Below are positions 16,017-25,765 of a DNA stretch of 64,000 nucleotides, in pieces (within the stretch, counting starts at the first letter, position 1; each line of letters opens with the position of its first letter). Both the position numbers and the translations under genes were made by a program. Below the pieces are notes generated by a model. It was not told where the DNA came from, searched no databases, and was given only the letters and a program-made list of their open reading frames with translations. This DNA is from Brevibacterium yomogidense (GTDB lineage Bacteria > Actinomycetota > Actinomycetes > Actinomycetales > Brevibacteriaceae): positions 710,187-774,186 of the forward strand of contig NZ_JABASY010000001.1 in the NCBI RefSeq assembly GCF_016107685.1, given 5' to 3'.

Positions 16017-17147
16017 TCAGTCGTGCGTCACGGTCACCGCATCGGTGGTCCATGCGCGCGCCTGCTCGCTGACGGTGAATCCCAGGCCCGGCCGTTCCGG
16101 TACGAGCATGCGTCCGTCGCGGGTCTCGAGACGTTCGTTGAAGAGGGGGTCCAGCCAGTCGAAGTGCTCCACCCACGGCTCTCTGGGGTAGCAGGCGGCC
16201 AGGTGGAGATGGATCTCCATCGCGAAGTGCGGCGCGAGATCGAGCCCTGCGCGGTCCGCGAGTGTGAGCAGTCGGAGGAACTGGGTGATCCCGCCGACTC
16301 GCGGTGCGTCCGGCTGGATGATGTCGCACGCGTGCGCATCGATGAGTCGTTCGTGCTCGGCGACGGATGCGAGCATCTCGCCGGTGGCGATGGGGGTGTC
16401 GAGTGCGTGGGCGAGTGCGGCGTGGCCTTCCGCGTCGTACGCGTCGAGTGGCTCCTCGATCCAGACGAGGTCCAGGTCCTCGAGGCGGCGGCCCAGGCGG
16501 AGCGCGGTGGTGCGGTCCCACTGCTGGTTCGCGTCCACCATGAGCGGCACGTCGCCTATGTGCTCGCGGATCGCGCTCACGCGGCGCAGGTCCTCCGCGT
16601 TGTCCGGCAGCCCCACCTTGATCTTGATGCCGCCGATCCCCGCCTCGATCGAGGCGGAGGCCGCCTCCTTCACCTCGTCGAGCGACGCGTTGAGGAATCC
16701 TCCGGACGTGTTGTAGGTGCGCACTGAATCCCGGTGCGAGCCCAGCAGCTTGGACAGCGGGAGGTCGGCGCGCTTCGCCTTGAGGTCGTAGAGCGCGATG
16801 TCGATCGCCGCGAGGGCCTGTGTGGCGACGCCTGATCGGCCGACCGAGGCGCCTGCCCACAGCAGCTTCGTGTAGAGCTTCTCGATGTCGTTCGGGTCCT
16901 CGCCGATGGCGGCTCCGGCGACCTCCTTCGCGTGCGCGTACTGCGCCGGCCCTCCGGCGCGCTTCGAGTAGCTGAAGCCCACCCCCTCGTGGCCCTGTTC
17001 GGTGCGGATCTCTGCGAACAGGAAGACGACCTCGGTCATGGGGCGCTGTCGGCCGGTGAAGACCTTCGCGTCGGATATCGGTGTGTTCAGGGGGAGCGTG
17101 ATGGAGGACAGGGTGATCGACGCGATCGCGTCAGGTGAGTACGACAT
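16017..17147 (-). CDS. L-talarate/galactarate dehydratase-like enzyme
   Basis: A 376-residue enolase-superfamily dehydratase. Diagnostic stretches match what I know of Salmonella TalrD/GalrD: GGIKIKVGLPDNAEDLRRV, MVDANQQWDRTTA, WIEEPLDAYDAEGHA, TPIATGEMLASVAEHERL, QPDAPRVGGITQFL, and LDLAPHFAMEIHLHLAACYP. It would dehydrate galactarate (and perhaps L-talarate) to 5-keto-4-deoxy-D-glucarate, the substrate of the KdgD encoded divergently at 17374. The ATG at 17147 gives the usual family length; longer frames run into the control region. Function is well supported; specificity between galactarate and talarate is not resolved. Confidence 0.88.
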   Translation of the reverse strand: MSYSPDAIASITLSSITLPLNTPISDAKVFTGRQRPMTEVVFLFAEIRTEQGHEGVGFSYSKRAGGPAQYAHAKEVAGAAIGEDPNDIEKLYTKLLWAGASVGRSGVATQALAAIDIALYDLKAKRADLPLSKLLGSHRDSVRTYNTSGGFLNASLDEVKEAASASIEAGIGGIKIKVGLPDNAEDLRRVSAIREHIGDVPLMVDANQQWDRTTALRLGRRLEDLDLVWIEEPLDAYDAEGHAALAHALDTPIATGEMLASVAEHERLIDAHACDIIQPDAPRVGGITQFLRLLTLADRAGLDLAPHFAMEIHLHLAACYPREPWVEHFDWLDPLFNERLETRDGRMLVPERPGLGFTVSEQARAWTTDAVTVTHD

Positions 17148-17195
17148 TGTTCTCGCTTCCGTGGAGGGGGATCGGCCTGCGGCGGGCGCCGCCGT

Positions 17196-17240
17196 AAGCA
17201 GTATGACAAGTATCAAACATGGCATACAAGTGCTGTCCAC
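17196..17240. promoter_or_regulatory. Candidate operator region of the galactarate/glucarate genes
   Basis: The 226-base gap between divergent catabolic genes has an A/T-richer patch with two ACAAGT boxes (17206-17211 and 17226-17231) exactly 20 bp apart, that is, on the same helix face. A GntR-type regulator could bind here, but the protein is not identified. Confidence 0.4.
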
Positions 17241-17287
17241 GGCCGACGAGCGATGCTCTGAGTGCATCGAACAATGCGGTAATAGGC

Positions 17288-17316
17288 TTGGACGGGCATG
17301 ACCGAACACTCATACG
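17288..17316 (+). promoter_or_regulatory. Candidate promoter of kdgD operon
   Basis: TTGGAC at 17288-17293 and CATACG at 17311-17316 are 17 bases apart, 57 bases before the GTG of kdgD. The -10 box is a weak match. Confidence 0.45.
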
Positions 17317-17373
17317 CTCGATGCGACATTCGTCTTCCCGCCGACCAGCGGGATCATCGAGCAAGGAGAAAAC

Positions 17374-18306
17374 GTGAGCACGTTCGCACCTCAGGAACTC
17401 GCCGACCACCTCAAGGACGGGCTGCTGTCGTTCCCGATCACGCCCTTCACGAGCGACCTGCAGGTCGACGAAGCCGCGTACCGGAAGCACATCGAATGGC
17501 AGTCCAGCCACGACGTGGGCGGACTCTTCGCCGCTGGCGGCACGGGGGAGGGCTTCAGCCTCAACCCCGAGGAGGCCGCCCGCGTCGTGCGGATCGCGGT
17601 GGAGTCGTCGCGGCCGGGTGTGCCGGTGCTGGCCTCGGCCGGCGGTGCGGTCGTCCAGGCAGTGCAGAACGTCAAGGACGCGGAGGCCGCGGGAGCCGAA
17701 GGTGTCCTCGTCCTGCCGCCCTACCTCACGGAATGCGATCAGGACGGGCTGTTCGCCTATGTGTCCGCCATCTGCGCGGCGACGAACATCGGTGTGATCG
17801 TCTACAACCGGGCCAACGCCATCTACTCCGCGGAGACGGTCGCGCGGTTGGCCGACGCCCACACCAACTTCATCGGCTTCAAGGACGCGCTGGGCGACAT
17901 CGAGCACCTCACCAAGGTGTACGCGAAGAACGGCGATCGTCTCTTCTACCTGGGCGGTCTGCCGACAGCGGAGACCTTCGCTCTTCCTCTGCTCCAGCTG
18001 GGGATGAGCACGTACTCGTCCGCGATGTTCAACTTCGTGCCGGAGTTCGCGCTGAGCTTCTACGCTGACGTCCGTGCGCAGAACCGCGAAGCAGTCACGC
18101 GTAAGCTCAATGACTTCGTGCTGCCGTACCTGGATATCCGCGATCGCGGGAAGGGGTACGGGGTGTCCATCGTCAAGGGCGGACTCAAGGCCGTCGGCCG
18201 CTCGGTCGGGCCGGTCCGTCCGCCCCTGCAGGACCTCACGGAGAAGGACGTCGCGGATCTCGCGGCGCTCATCGAGTCCGCCGGCATCGCACCCGCATCG
18301 AACTGA
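17374..18306 (+). CDS. kdgD: 5-dehydro-4-deoxyglucarate dehydratase
   Basis: A 310-residue DHDPS-family TIM barrel. It begins GLLSFPITPFTSDLQVDEAA near residue 16, as KdgD proteins do. Further marks are GGLFAAGGTGEGFSLNPEEA, the Tyr in GVIVYNRANAIYS, the Schiff-base Lys in FIGFKDALGDIEHL near residue 170, and GYGVSIVKGGLKAVGR. It converts 5-keto-4-deoxyglucarate to 2,5-dioxovalerate with loss of water and CO2. The start is a GTG with AAGGAGA at 17363-17369. It is first in a unit with the dioxovalerate dehydrogenase and GudD. Confidence 0.93.
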   Translation: MSTFAPQELADHLKDGLLSFPITPFTSDLQVDEAAYRKHIEWQSSHDVGGLFAAGGTGEGFSLNPEEAARVVRIAVESSRPGVPVLASAGGAVVQAVQNVKDAEAAGAEGVLVLPPYLTECDQDGLFAYVSAICAATNIGVIVYNRANAIYSAETVARLADAHTNFIGFKDALGDIEHLTKVYAKNGDRLFYLGGLPTAETFALPLLQLGMSTYSSAMFNFVPEFALSFYADVRAQNREAVTRKLNDFVLPYLDIRDRGKGYGVSIVKGGLKAVGRSVGPVRPPLQDLTEKDVADLAALIESAGIAPASN

Positions 18307-18338
18307 ACCGCCGCACGCACCACAGCTCGGGAGGCACC

Positions 18339-19919
18339 ATGACACTCACAGGACATTCGCTCATCGCAGGGGAATCGGTCCCCGGCACCGGTCGGACGAC
18401 CCAGGCGATCAACCCGGCGACGGGGGAGAGGATCGACCCGGTCTTCACCTTGGTCGGAACCGCCGAAGTGGAGCGGGCCACCCGCGCCGCGGAAGAAGCG
18501 TTCCGGACGTACCGCGAGACGTCGCCCGACGTGCGTGCCGGCTTCCTCGAGGCCGCAGCGGACAGGATCGACGCCGTGCGTGACGAGCTGGTCGCCCGCG
18601 CCATGCTGGAGACGGGGCTGCCGGAGGCCCGTCTCACGGGTGAGGTCGGCCGGACGACGAACCAGCTGCGCCTCTTCGCGGGAGTCGTCCGCCAGGGCGA
18701 CTTCCACGGTGTGCGGATCGATCCCGCGCAGCCGGAGCGGACGCCGATGCCGCGTGCCGACCTGCGTCAGCGGAAGGTGCCGCTGGGGCCGGTCGCCGTC
18801 TTCGGCGCCAGCAACTTCCCGCTCGCGTTCTCCGCTGCCGGCGGTGACACCGCCTCCGCGCTCGCCGCCGGTTGCCCCGTCGTCGTCAAGGCGCACAACG
18901 CGCACCCGGGGACGGGCGAGATCGTCGCGACCGCCGTGTCACGCGCCGCGGCGGATGCGGGCGTGCACCCGGGCGTGTTCTCCCTGCTGTACGGCCCGGG
19001 TGCCGAGGTCGGACAGCAGTTGGCGAAGGATCCTCGGATCACCGCCGTCGGCTTCACCGGTTCGCGCGGAGCCGGCCTGGCCCTCGTGGAAGCCGCGGCG
19101 TCCCGGCCGGTGCCGATCCCGGTGTATGCGGAGATGAGCTCCGTGAATCCCGTCTTCGTGCTGCCCGGTGCACTCGCGGGCGACGTCGAGGCCCTCGCGC
19201 AGGGCTTCCTCGGTTCCGTCACGGGGTCCAGCGGCCAGCTGTGCACATCGCCGGGTCTGCTCTTCGTCCCGACAGGGGACGCGGGTGACGTCCTCGTCGA
19301 CGCGGTGCGCGCAGCGTTCTCCGCAGCTGCCGGTCAGACGATGCTCACGCCCGGTATCCACGATGCATGGCAGGAGGGAGTCGCGGCGCTGGGCTCGCAG
19401 TCAGGGGTCAGCGAACTCGTGACGGGAGAGACGGGCGGGACGCAGAACGCCCCGGCACCGGTGGTGTTCGAGACGACCGCGCAGGATTTCGCGTCGAACG
19501 ACGTGCTGTCACACGAGATCTTCGGAGCGGCGTCACTGATCGTCCGGTACGGCTCCCCGGACGAACTGCCGGCGATCGCCGCCGGCATGGAGGGGCAGCT
19601 CACGGTCACGCTGCAGCTGACGGACTCGGACCACGACGCGGCGAGGGCGCTCATCCCGGATCTGGAGCGGCTGGCCGGTCGCATCCTCGTGGGCGGATGG
19701 CCCACGGGGGTCGAGGTCGGCCACGCGGTCGTCCACGGGGGGCCCTTCCCCGCGACCTCCGATTCGCGGACCACGTCCGTCGGCAGTCTCGCCATCGAGC
19801 GCTTCCAGCGCCCGGTGAGCTACCAGTCGTTCCCCGACGCGCTGCTGCCGGAGCCACTGAGGGAGTCGAACCCGTGGAACCTCAACCGTCGCATCGACGG
19901 CGTGGTGAAGGAGGCCTGA
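18339..19919 (+). CDS. 2,5-dioxovalerate (alpha-ketoglutarate semialdehyde) dehydrogenase
   Basis: A 526-residue NADP-type aldehyde dehydrogenase of the KGSADH branch. It shows [20 protein letters not shown] near residue 150, [20 protein letters not shown] near 240, the Glu in [20 protein letters not shown] near 265 and the catalytic Cys in [14 protein letters not shown] near 303. These fit dehydrogenases that finish hexarate degradation by oxidising 2,5-dioxovalerate to 2-oxoglutarate. GGGAGG precedes the ATG. The gene sits 32 bases after kdgD and one base before gudD, which fixes the pathway role. Confidence 0.92.
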   Translation: MTLTGHSLIAGESVPGTGRTTQAINPATGERIDPVFTLVGTAEVERATRAAEEAFRTYRETSPDVRAGFLEAAADRIDAVRDELVARAMLETGLPEARLTGEVGRTTNQLRLFAGVVRQGDFHGVRIDPAQPERTPMPRADLRQRKVPLGPVAVFGASNFPLAFSAAGGDTASALAAGCPVVVKAHNAHPGTGEIVATAVSRAAADAGVHPGVFSLLYGPGAEVGQQLAKDPRITAVGFTGSRGAGLALVEAAASRPVPIPVYAEMSSVNPVFVLPGALAGDVEALAQGFLGSVTGSSGQLCTSPGLLFVPTGDAGDVLVDAVRAAFSAAAGQTMLTPGIHDAWQEGVAALGSQSGVSELVTGETGGTQNAPAPVVFETTAQDFASNDVLSHEIFGAASLIVRYGSPDELPAIAAGMEGQLTVTLQLTDSDHDAARALIPDLERLAGRILVGGWPTGVEVGHAVVHGGPFPATSDSRTTSVGSLAIERFQRPVSYQSFPDALLPEPLRESNPWNLNRRIDGVVKEA

Positions 19920-19920
19920 A

Positions 19921-21261
19921 GTGACGGCTGTACTGAGCAGCACCGGTCCCACGGTCCGGAGCATCGAGGCGATCCCCGTCGCGGGCCACGATTCGATGCT
20001 CATGAACCTGTCGGGCGCCCACGGACCGTTCTTCACCCGCAACATCGCCAGGATCACCGACTCCGACGGCCGTGTGGGCATCGGCGAGGTGCCGGGTGGC
20101 GACGCGATCCGAACGACGATCGAGGATGCCGCCTCCGTCCTCGTCGGCCGGCCGGTGGCGCGGTTCCGCTCGCTCCTGCGTGAGGTGCACGCACGGTTCG
20201 CCGCACGCGACGCGGGCGGGCGAGGGAACCAGACCTTCGACCAGCGGGTGACGATCCACGCGGTGACCGCGCTGGAATCCTGCCTCCTGGACCTGCACGG
20301 CCAGCACCTCGGCGTCCCCGTGGCGGAACTGCTGGGTGACGGACAGCAGCGGGACACGGTCCCCATGCTCGGCTACCTCTTCTACGTGGGGCCGGCCGAT
20401 CGGACCGACCTGCCGTACCGGCGTGAGCCGGACGCTGACGGCTGGTTCCGGCTGCGGCGCGAAGAGTCGATGACTCCGGGGTCGGTCGTCGCACTCGCGG
20501 AGGCGGCACAGGCTCAGTACGGGTTCCGGGACTTCAAGCTCAAGGGCGGAGTCCTTGCGGGCGAGGTCGAAGTGGAGACCGTCACGCAGCTCAAGCGGCG
20601 GTTCCCGGACGCACGGATCACCCTCGATCCGAACGGAGGGTGGCCGCTTGCGGACGCGATCCGCTTCGGACACATGATGGCGGACGTCGTCGCCTACGCG
20701 GAGGATCCGTGCGGCGCGGAGGACGGCTTCTCCGGACGCGAGGTGATGGCGGAGTTCCGCAGGGCGACGGGTCTGCGGACGGCGACGAACATGATCGCCA
20801 CCGACTGGCGACAGATGGCCCACGCGGTCCGGGAGGCCTCCGTGGACATCCCCCTCGCCGATCCGCACTTCTGGACGATGAGCGGATCCGTGCGCGTCGC
20901 CCAGCTGTGCCACGAGTTCGGCCTGACCTGGGGGTCGCACTCGAACAACCACTTCGACGTGTCGCTCGCGATGTTCACCCACGTGGGAGCCGCGGCTCCG
21001 GGAGAGATCACCGCGCTGGACACCCACTGGATCTGGCAGGACGGCGAAGGCCTCACGGCAGACCCGCTGCAGATCGTCGACAGTGGGATCGAGGTGCCGA
21101 CCGCTCCCGGCTTGGGAGTGCAGCTCGATGAGTCGCGGGTCGAAGAGGCCCACGCGCTCTATCAGGAGCACGGGCTGGGCGCGCGTGACGACGCGGTGGC
21201 GATGCAGCATCTCATCCCCGGATGGGAGTTCGACCCCAAGCGACCCTGCATGGTGCGCTGA
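19921..21261 (+). CDS. gudD: Glucarate dehydratase
   Basis: A 446-residue enolase-superfamily enzyme of the glucarate dehydratase type, full family length. The KxK base motif is [18 protein letters not shown] near residue 205; metal-site regions are [26 protein letters not shown] and [12 protein letters not shown]; the catalytic His is in [20 protein letters not shown] near 338. It dehydrates D-glucarate (and often L-idarate) to 5-keto-4-deoxyglucarate. The GTG start follows the aldehyde dehydrogenase stop by one base. With the TalrD-like gene on the other strand, the cell can feed both hexarates into KdgD. Confidence 0.95.
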   Translation: MTAVLSSTGPTVRSIEAIPVAGHDSMLMNLSGAHGPFFTRNIARITDSDGRVGIGEVPGGDAIRTTIEDAASVLVGRPVARFRSLLREVHARFAARDAGGRGNQTFDQRVTIHAVTALESCLLDLHGQHLGVPVAELLGDGQQRDTVPMLGYLFYVGPADRTDLPYRREPDADGWFRLRREESMTPGSVVALAEAAQAQYGFRDFKLKGGVLAGEVEVETVTQLKRRFPDARITLDPNGGWPLADAIRFGHMMADVVAYAEDPCGAEDGFSGREVMAEFRRATGLRTATNMIATDWRQMAHAVREASVDIPLADPHFWTMSGSVRVAQLCHEFGLTWGSHSNNHFDVSLAMFTHVGAAAPGEITALDTHWIWQDGEGLTADPLQIVDSGIEVPTAPGLGVQLDESRVEEAHALYQEHGLGARDDAVAMQHLIPGWEFDPKRPCMVR

Positions 21262-21281
21262 GCCCGACGGGGTGCTGAGGG

Positions 21282-21330
21282 GACGACACGGGTCGGCGGG
21301 AGGACGAGGTTCTCCCACCGGCCCGTCGTC
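21282..21330. terminator. Hairpin terminator between gudD and the MocR gene
   Basis: GGGTCGGCGGGAG pairs with CTCCCACCGGCCC (one G-T pair and one mismatch) around a 9-base loop, extended outward by GACGAC/GTCGTC. The flanking genes converge, so it can serve both. Confidence 0.75.
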
Positions 21331-21357
21331 GTGCACACGGTGGGTGAGGCTTCCGTG

Positions 21358-22806
21358 TCATCGCAGGGAGTCGAACACCTGTCCCAGTTTCCGGATGCCC
21401 GGCACGATCCGGGATTCCGCGATGGCGCCGAAGCCGATGCGGATGTGGTGGGTGGCGGGCGGCCGGAAGAAGAAGATGTCGCCGCGTTCGATGATGATCC
21501 CCTGGGCCGCAGCGGCCGGCAGGAGACGGTCGACGGGGACGTCCGGACCGACGTCGGCCCAGAGACTCACCCCGCCCGGTGGGAACGAAGGATTCTCCAA
21601 CGGCAGATGTGCGGCGACCGCCTCCGTGATGAGGTCGTACTTCCGGCTCATCCTGTCCCGCGTCATGCGCAGAGTGCGGTGGTAGTCGCCCGACTGGATG
21701 AACAGTGCCATCGCCCGCTGGATCTGGCCGGGGGCGTGACGCACCGTGTATCTGCGTTCCTTCTTCGCCGCCGCGATGAGCTCCGGTGACCCCACCATGA
21801 ACCCCAGTCGCAGTCCCGGGGACAGGAACTTCGAGAAGGTGCCCAGGTAGACGACGTTGCCGCATGTGTCGAGCGATGTGAGGGACGGGCTGGGTGCTCC
21901 GTGGTAGCGGAACTCGCTGTCGTAGTCGTCCTCGATGACGACCGTGCCCGCATGACTCGCGCGCTGCAGCAGGGCATGGCGCCTATCGAGCGACATCGTC
22001 ACGTTCGTCGGGTTGTGGTGGCTGGGCGTCGTGTACACGACGTCGACACCGGCGGTCGACCCCGGCACGATCGGACCGTCCCCGTCGACCGGCAGCGGCA
22101 GGACCCGGGCCCCGGACCGCTGGAAGATGTGGCGGGCGTCCAGGTAGCCGGGGTCCTCCATGAGGATCGCGCGTGTGGGGTCCAGCAGCAGGGTCGCCAG
22201 CATCGCAAGCCCCTGCTGCGATCCCAGCGTGATCATGACCTGCGATTCGTCCGCGAAGACACCGCGACCCGGCAGGATCCGGTCGATGATCTGCCGCACC
22301 AGCAGGGGGTCGTCGCCTGCGAGGTCGTCCCGGATGCTGTGGTGGAGGTGGGGTTTGTGCAGTGCCTCCCGGAGGCTGCGCTCCCACGCACGGGCGGGGA
22401 AGCGGTCGTGCTCCACCTGTCCCGCGATGAAGGGGTAGGGGGCGTCGAACCAGTCGGCGGGCTTGTCGATCTCCGGCAGGTCGTGCCCGCCGGGGACGAT
22501 GAGTCGTCGCTGCCAGTCGAACGACTCGTGCGGAGCGGAGCTGCCGGTCGCTGACGACGCTTCCGGGACGTGCACGTAGTAGCCGTGGCGTTCCGTGGCC
22601 CTCACCAGCCCGCTTGCGACCAGCTCCTGATAGCAGAGGGTGACGGTGTTGCGGGAGATGCCAAGCTGGCCCGACAGGGACCGGGAACTGGGCAGCTTCC
22701 CGCCGTGGGGCAACCGGCCGCTCACGATGAGCTCCGACAGCGTGCTCTGCAACTGGCGGTAGAGGGGGACCGCGCTGTCATGGTCGAGATCGACGAAGAG
22801 GTCCAT
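21358..22806 (-). CDS. MocR-family regulator (GntR helix-turn-helix plus aminotransferase domain)
   Basis: A 482-residue PLP-dependent-type regulator. Residues about 10-75 form a GntR winged helix (LPSSRSLSGQLGISRNTVTL). From about 110 on it is a class I/II aminotransferase fold, with SQVMITLGSQQGLAMLATLL, the Asp in VVIEDDYDSEFRYHG and the PLP-lysine segment YLGTFSKFLSPGLRLGFMVG. The ATG at 22806 puts the helix-turn-helix at the usual distance. It is divergent from the amidohydrolase-MFS pair at 22942, its most likely target. Family relatives include PdxR and GabR, but nothing here points to those pathways. Confidence 0.9.
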   Translation of the reverse strand: MDLFVDLDHDSAVPLYRQLQSTLSELIVSGRLPHGGKLPSSRSLSGQLGISRNTVTLCYQELVASGLVRATERHGYYVHVPEASSATGSSAPHESFDWQRRLIVPGGHDLPEIDKPADWFDAPYPFIAGQVEHDRFPARAWERSLREALHKPHLHHSIRDDLAGDDPLLVRQIIDRILPGRGVFADESQVMITLGSQQGLAMLATLLLDPTRAILMEDPGYLDARHIFQRSGARVLPLPVDGDGPIVPGSTAGVDVVYTTPSHHNPTNVTMSLDRRHALLQRASHAGTVVIEDDYDSEFRYHGAPSPSLTSLDTCGNVVYLGTFSKFLSPGLRLGFMVGSPELIAAAKKERRYTVRHAPGQIQRAMALFIQSGDYHRTLRMTRDRMSRKYDLITEAVAAHLPLENPSFPPGGVSLWADVGPDVPVDRLLPAAAAQGIIIERGDIFFFRPPATHHIRIGFGAIAESRIVPGIRKLGQVFDSLR

Positions 22807-22941
22807 AGGTGCCTCCGTTCGACGCGGCCGTGACGAGTCCCGTCGCAGGGGACTGGACCCACTGTATAGGCGCCCTCTGGTCCTGCCGTTCTGTGGGGAA
22901 CCCGCATACGGTGCACGTGTCGGGCAAAGGAGCATTCCCGC

Positions 22942-24567
22942 ATGTCATCAACGGAGAGTCAGCCGGTCCTGCTGTCCGCAGCGGCCGTCCACCAGAGCTT
23001 CGCGCCGGTGCAGACCGCCGAGGCGGTGCTCATCGAGGACGGCCTCGTCACCGCCGCGGGCCCCCTGTCCGAGGTGCGCGGCGCCGCGCCGCAGGGAACG
23101 GAGGAGAAGGACCTGACGGACAGCGTCGTCATCCCGGGACTCGTCGAGAGCCACGCGCACCTGGCGTTCACGGGGATGACGAGCCAGTGGGCGGACCTGC
23201 GCCCGGAGCAGGTGGCGGACTTCGACGCACTCGCGCAGAAGCTCGCCGCAGCCGGCAGTGTCGACGGCTGGTACCGCGGCTGGGGCTACGACGACACCCT
23301 CCTCGCGGAGAAGGAGCACCCGGACCGCACACTGCTGGACCGGGTCTCCACGACGGAACCGGTGCTCATCACACACATCTCCGGGCACTTCGCCGTGGCC
23401 AACAGCGTCGCGCTGGAACGCGCCGGCATCACGGCGGAGACCCCCGACCCGCCGGAAGGCCGCTTCGTCCGCGACGGCTCAGGGAACCTCACCGGCCTCC
23501 TGTGGGAGGTCGGCGCGGTGGGAGCCCTCAAGTGGCACCTCCCGGAACCGCAGCGCGCAGACGGGCTGCGCGTCGTCGCGGACACCACCGCACGGGCGGC
23601 GAGCCGGGGGATCACACAGATCCACGACCTCGGCGTCGGCAGCCAGTTCGGGGCGGACGAAGCGGGCCTCCTGCAGGAACTCGACGCGCAGGGCGGCCTG
23701 CCGGTGCGGGTGTTCGGCTACATCGCAGGCGCGCTCGCCGCACCGATGCTCGAGGACGACCCGGGCCTGTTCCGCCACCCCGTGCGCGGCAACTACGCGA
23801 ACCGGGGCGTGAAGATGTGGGCGGACGGGTCGATCCAGGGACTGTCCGCGGCGCTGCAGGACGAGTACACGTGCTGCCCCGGATCCCACGGCGACCTGCT
23901 GCTCACCGCGGACCAGATCGTCGAACGCGCGCGACCGCTCGCGGAAGCCGGTGCGCAGGTCGCCGTCCACGCGAACGGCGACGCCGCGATCGACACCGTC
24001 ATCAGCGCGCTGCGGCAGCTCCACGGATCAGGGCCGGACGCCGGCATGGAGCACCGGATCGAGCACTTCCAGATGGCCCACCCCGACCACGTGCGCGCCT
24101 GCGCGCAGCACCGCATCGCGGTGTCCGTGTTCGCCAACCACGTGTTCCAGTGGGGCGACAGGCACCGGGACATCTTCGTGGGACCGGAACGGGCCCAGCG
24201 GATGAACCCGCTGCGCGAATGCGTGGACGCAGGCCTCACGACCGGCGTGCACTCGGACTCGCCCATCACAGACATGGACATCCTCCGCACCCTCCACACG
24301 GCAGTGACGCGGCGGACGCGGGACGGGCACGTGCTGGGCGCGGACCAGGCGATCACCCCGCAGGAGGCGCTGCACATCGCGACCGCCGGCAGCGCCGCAC
24401 TCGTCGGAGCGCAGGACTGGGTGGGCCGGCTGGTGCCGGGACAGGCTGCGGACCTCGTCGTCCTCGACCGGGACCCGCTGCGGGACGTCGAACCGGGGAC
24501 CAGCCCGTTCGCGGACCTCACGGTGCGCGCCACCATGGTGGGAGGTCGCTGGGTGCATGGCGACTGA
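22942..24567 (+). CDS. Amidohydrolase family protein (amidohydrolase 3, YtcJ-like)
   Basis: A 541-residue metal-dependent hydrolase. The metal-site motifs are PGLVESHAHLAFTG near residue 65, the Lys in NRGVKMWADGSIQG near 291, VAVHANGDAAID near 340, MEHRIEHFQMAHPDH near 368, and the Asp in TTGVHSDSPITDMD near 433. YtcJ-like enzymes cleave amides, formamides or related bonds in small molecules; specificity is not predictable. It overlaps the following MFS gene by 11 bases, so uptake or export of its substrate by that protein is likely. AAGGAG about 15 bases upstream supports the start only loosely. Confidence 0.87.
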   Translation: MSSTESQPVLLSAAAVHQSFAPVQTAEAVLIEDGLVTAAGPLSEVRGAAPQGTEEKDLTDSVVIPGLVESHAHLAFTGMTSQWADLRPEQVADFDALAQKLAAAGSVDGWYRGWGYDDTLLAEKEHPDRTLLDRVSTTEPVLITHISGHFAVANSVALERAGITAETPDPPEGRFVRDGSGNLTGLLWEVGAVGALKWHLPEPQRADGLRVVADTTARAASRGITQIHDLGVGSQFGADEAGLLQELDAQGGLPVRVFGYIAGALAAPMLEDDPGLFRHPVRGNYANRGVKMWADGSIQGLSAALQDEYTCCPGSHGDLLLTADQIVERARPLAEAGAQVAVHANGDAAIDTVISALRQLHGSGPDAGMEHRIEHFQMAHPDHVRACAQHRIAVSVFANHVFQWGDRHRDIFVGPERAQRMNPLRECVDAGLTTGVHSDSPITDMDILRTLHTAVTRRTRDGHVLGADQAITPQEALHIATAGSAALVGAQDWVGRLVPGQAADLVVLDRDPLRDVEPGTSPFADLTVRATMVGGRWVHGD

Positions 24568-25726
24568 GCCGTCGGAGTGGTGGCGCCGCTTCCGACGATA
24601 CGGGGCGATCGGCACCGTCATCGCGGTCTACTTCGGATTCCACACCCTCGCCCAGACCGCACTCGCGGTCCTGTCCGGCGGCGGGGCGGTCACCGCAGTC
24701 GCCATTGCCCTCTACATGGGGATCGGCCTGCTCTTCGACTCGCCCGCCTCCGCCGTGGCCCACCGCAGCGGTCTGCGCATCGTCGTCGTGATCTCCGGGA
24801 TCGTCGTCCTCGCCAGTTCCCTGGTGGGTGTGCGCGGCGGGAGTCTGGGGTGGTGGGTGCTGCTGCTCGCCGCGGTGCTCGCCGTGTGCTCCTCACTCAT
24901 CTACATCCCCGCGCTCGCCCACTACTCCGCACTGCTGGGCGACAGTCAGGCGCGCGGACAGCGGTTCGCGGTGTTCATGCAGCGCGGGGGAGCGCTCGTG
25001 GCTTCCGGCATGATCGCGATCGCGCTGGGCGCGGCCCGCCCCGAGGTCATGTGGTGGACGATGGTCGCCACCGGTGTCCTGCTGGTGGCGGTGGGCAGCC
25101 TCCTGCCGGGGAAGAGGTCCACCGACCCCGGCGGGGTGCGGCCCGGCCTGCGCAGCGTGGGTGTGGCGATCCGGGAGGCGCGGCGGTCGCGCCGACTGAT
25201 GAGCGGGGTCGCCGTCGCGGCGAGCATGCCTCTGGTGTTCGTCCTCACCGGTTCCGTCCTCGTGCTCGCGCTGCCGGAGCACGGGGGAGCGGTGGGTGTG
25301 GGGCTGCTGGTCCGCGAAGCGGTCGCCGTCGTCGCCGCGCTCCTCCTGGGCCGGGGGACCCTGGCCCGTGCGAACCGCGAGTTCGCGCTCACCTGCGCGG
25401 TCGCGATCGTCGGGATCGCCGCGCTCATCATGTGGCCCTCCCCGCTCATTGTGGTGCTGGGCATCGCGACGACCGGCCCCGTCATCGCCTCCGCGATCGT
25501 TGCGTCCGCGTGGAACACGAACCGTGCCTCACTCGCCTCCGAGCACCCGTGGGCGTGCTTCGCGGCGATGGGGATGGCGGCGCGCGCGTCGGGGCTCATC
25601 TCCCCGTTCGTGCTGTCCGCCGGTCTGGCCGGAGGCAACGTGGCGCTCGGCACTGTGGTCGCGGTCGTCCTCGCGTCCCTGGGCTGGGTCTCACTGGGCG
25701 CGGACCGTCGCACGACGGGGCGGTGA
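24557..25726 (+). CDS. MFS-type membrane transporter
   Basis: A 389-residue hydrophobic protein with about 12 transmembrane helices, beginning YGAIGTVIAVYFGFHTLAQT. A conserved-looking polar loop RGQRFAVFMQRGGALVASG lies near residue 140. Length and helix pattern fit the major facilitator superfamily. The amidohydrolase gene overlaps its start, and the pair is divergent from the MocR regulator. The direction of transport and the substrate are unknown; a specific subfamily is not recognisable. Confidence 0.72.
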   Translation: MATEPSEWWRRFRRYGAIGTVIAVYFGFHTLAQTALAVLSGGGAVTAVAIALYMGIGLLFDSPASAVAHRSGLRIVVVISGIVVLASSLVGVRGGSLGWWVLLLAAVLAVCSSLIYIPALAHYSALLGDSQARGQRFAVFMQRGGALVASGMIAIALGAARPEVMWWTMVATGVLLVAVGSLLPGKRSTDPGGVRPGLRSVGVAIREARRSRRLMSGVAVAASMPLVFVLTGSVLVLALPEHGGAVGVGLLVREAVAVVAALLLGRGTLARANREFALTCAVAIVGIAALIMWPSPLIVVLGIATTGPVIASAIVASAWNTNRASLASEHPWACFAAMGMAARASGLISPFVLSAGLAGGNVALGTVVAVVLASLGWVSLGADRRTTGR

Positions 25727-25765
25727 CGCGTCACCGAGGTCGAGTGTCACCGCTGGCGGCGCAGC

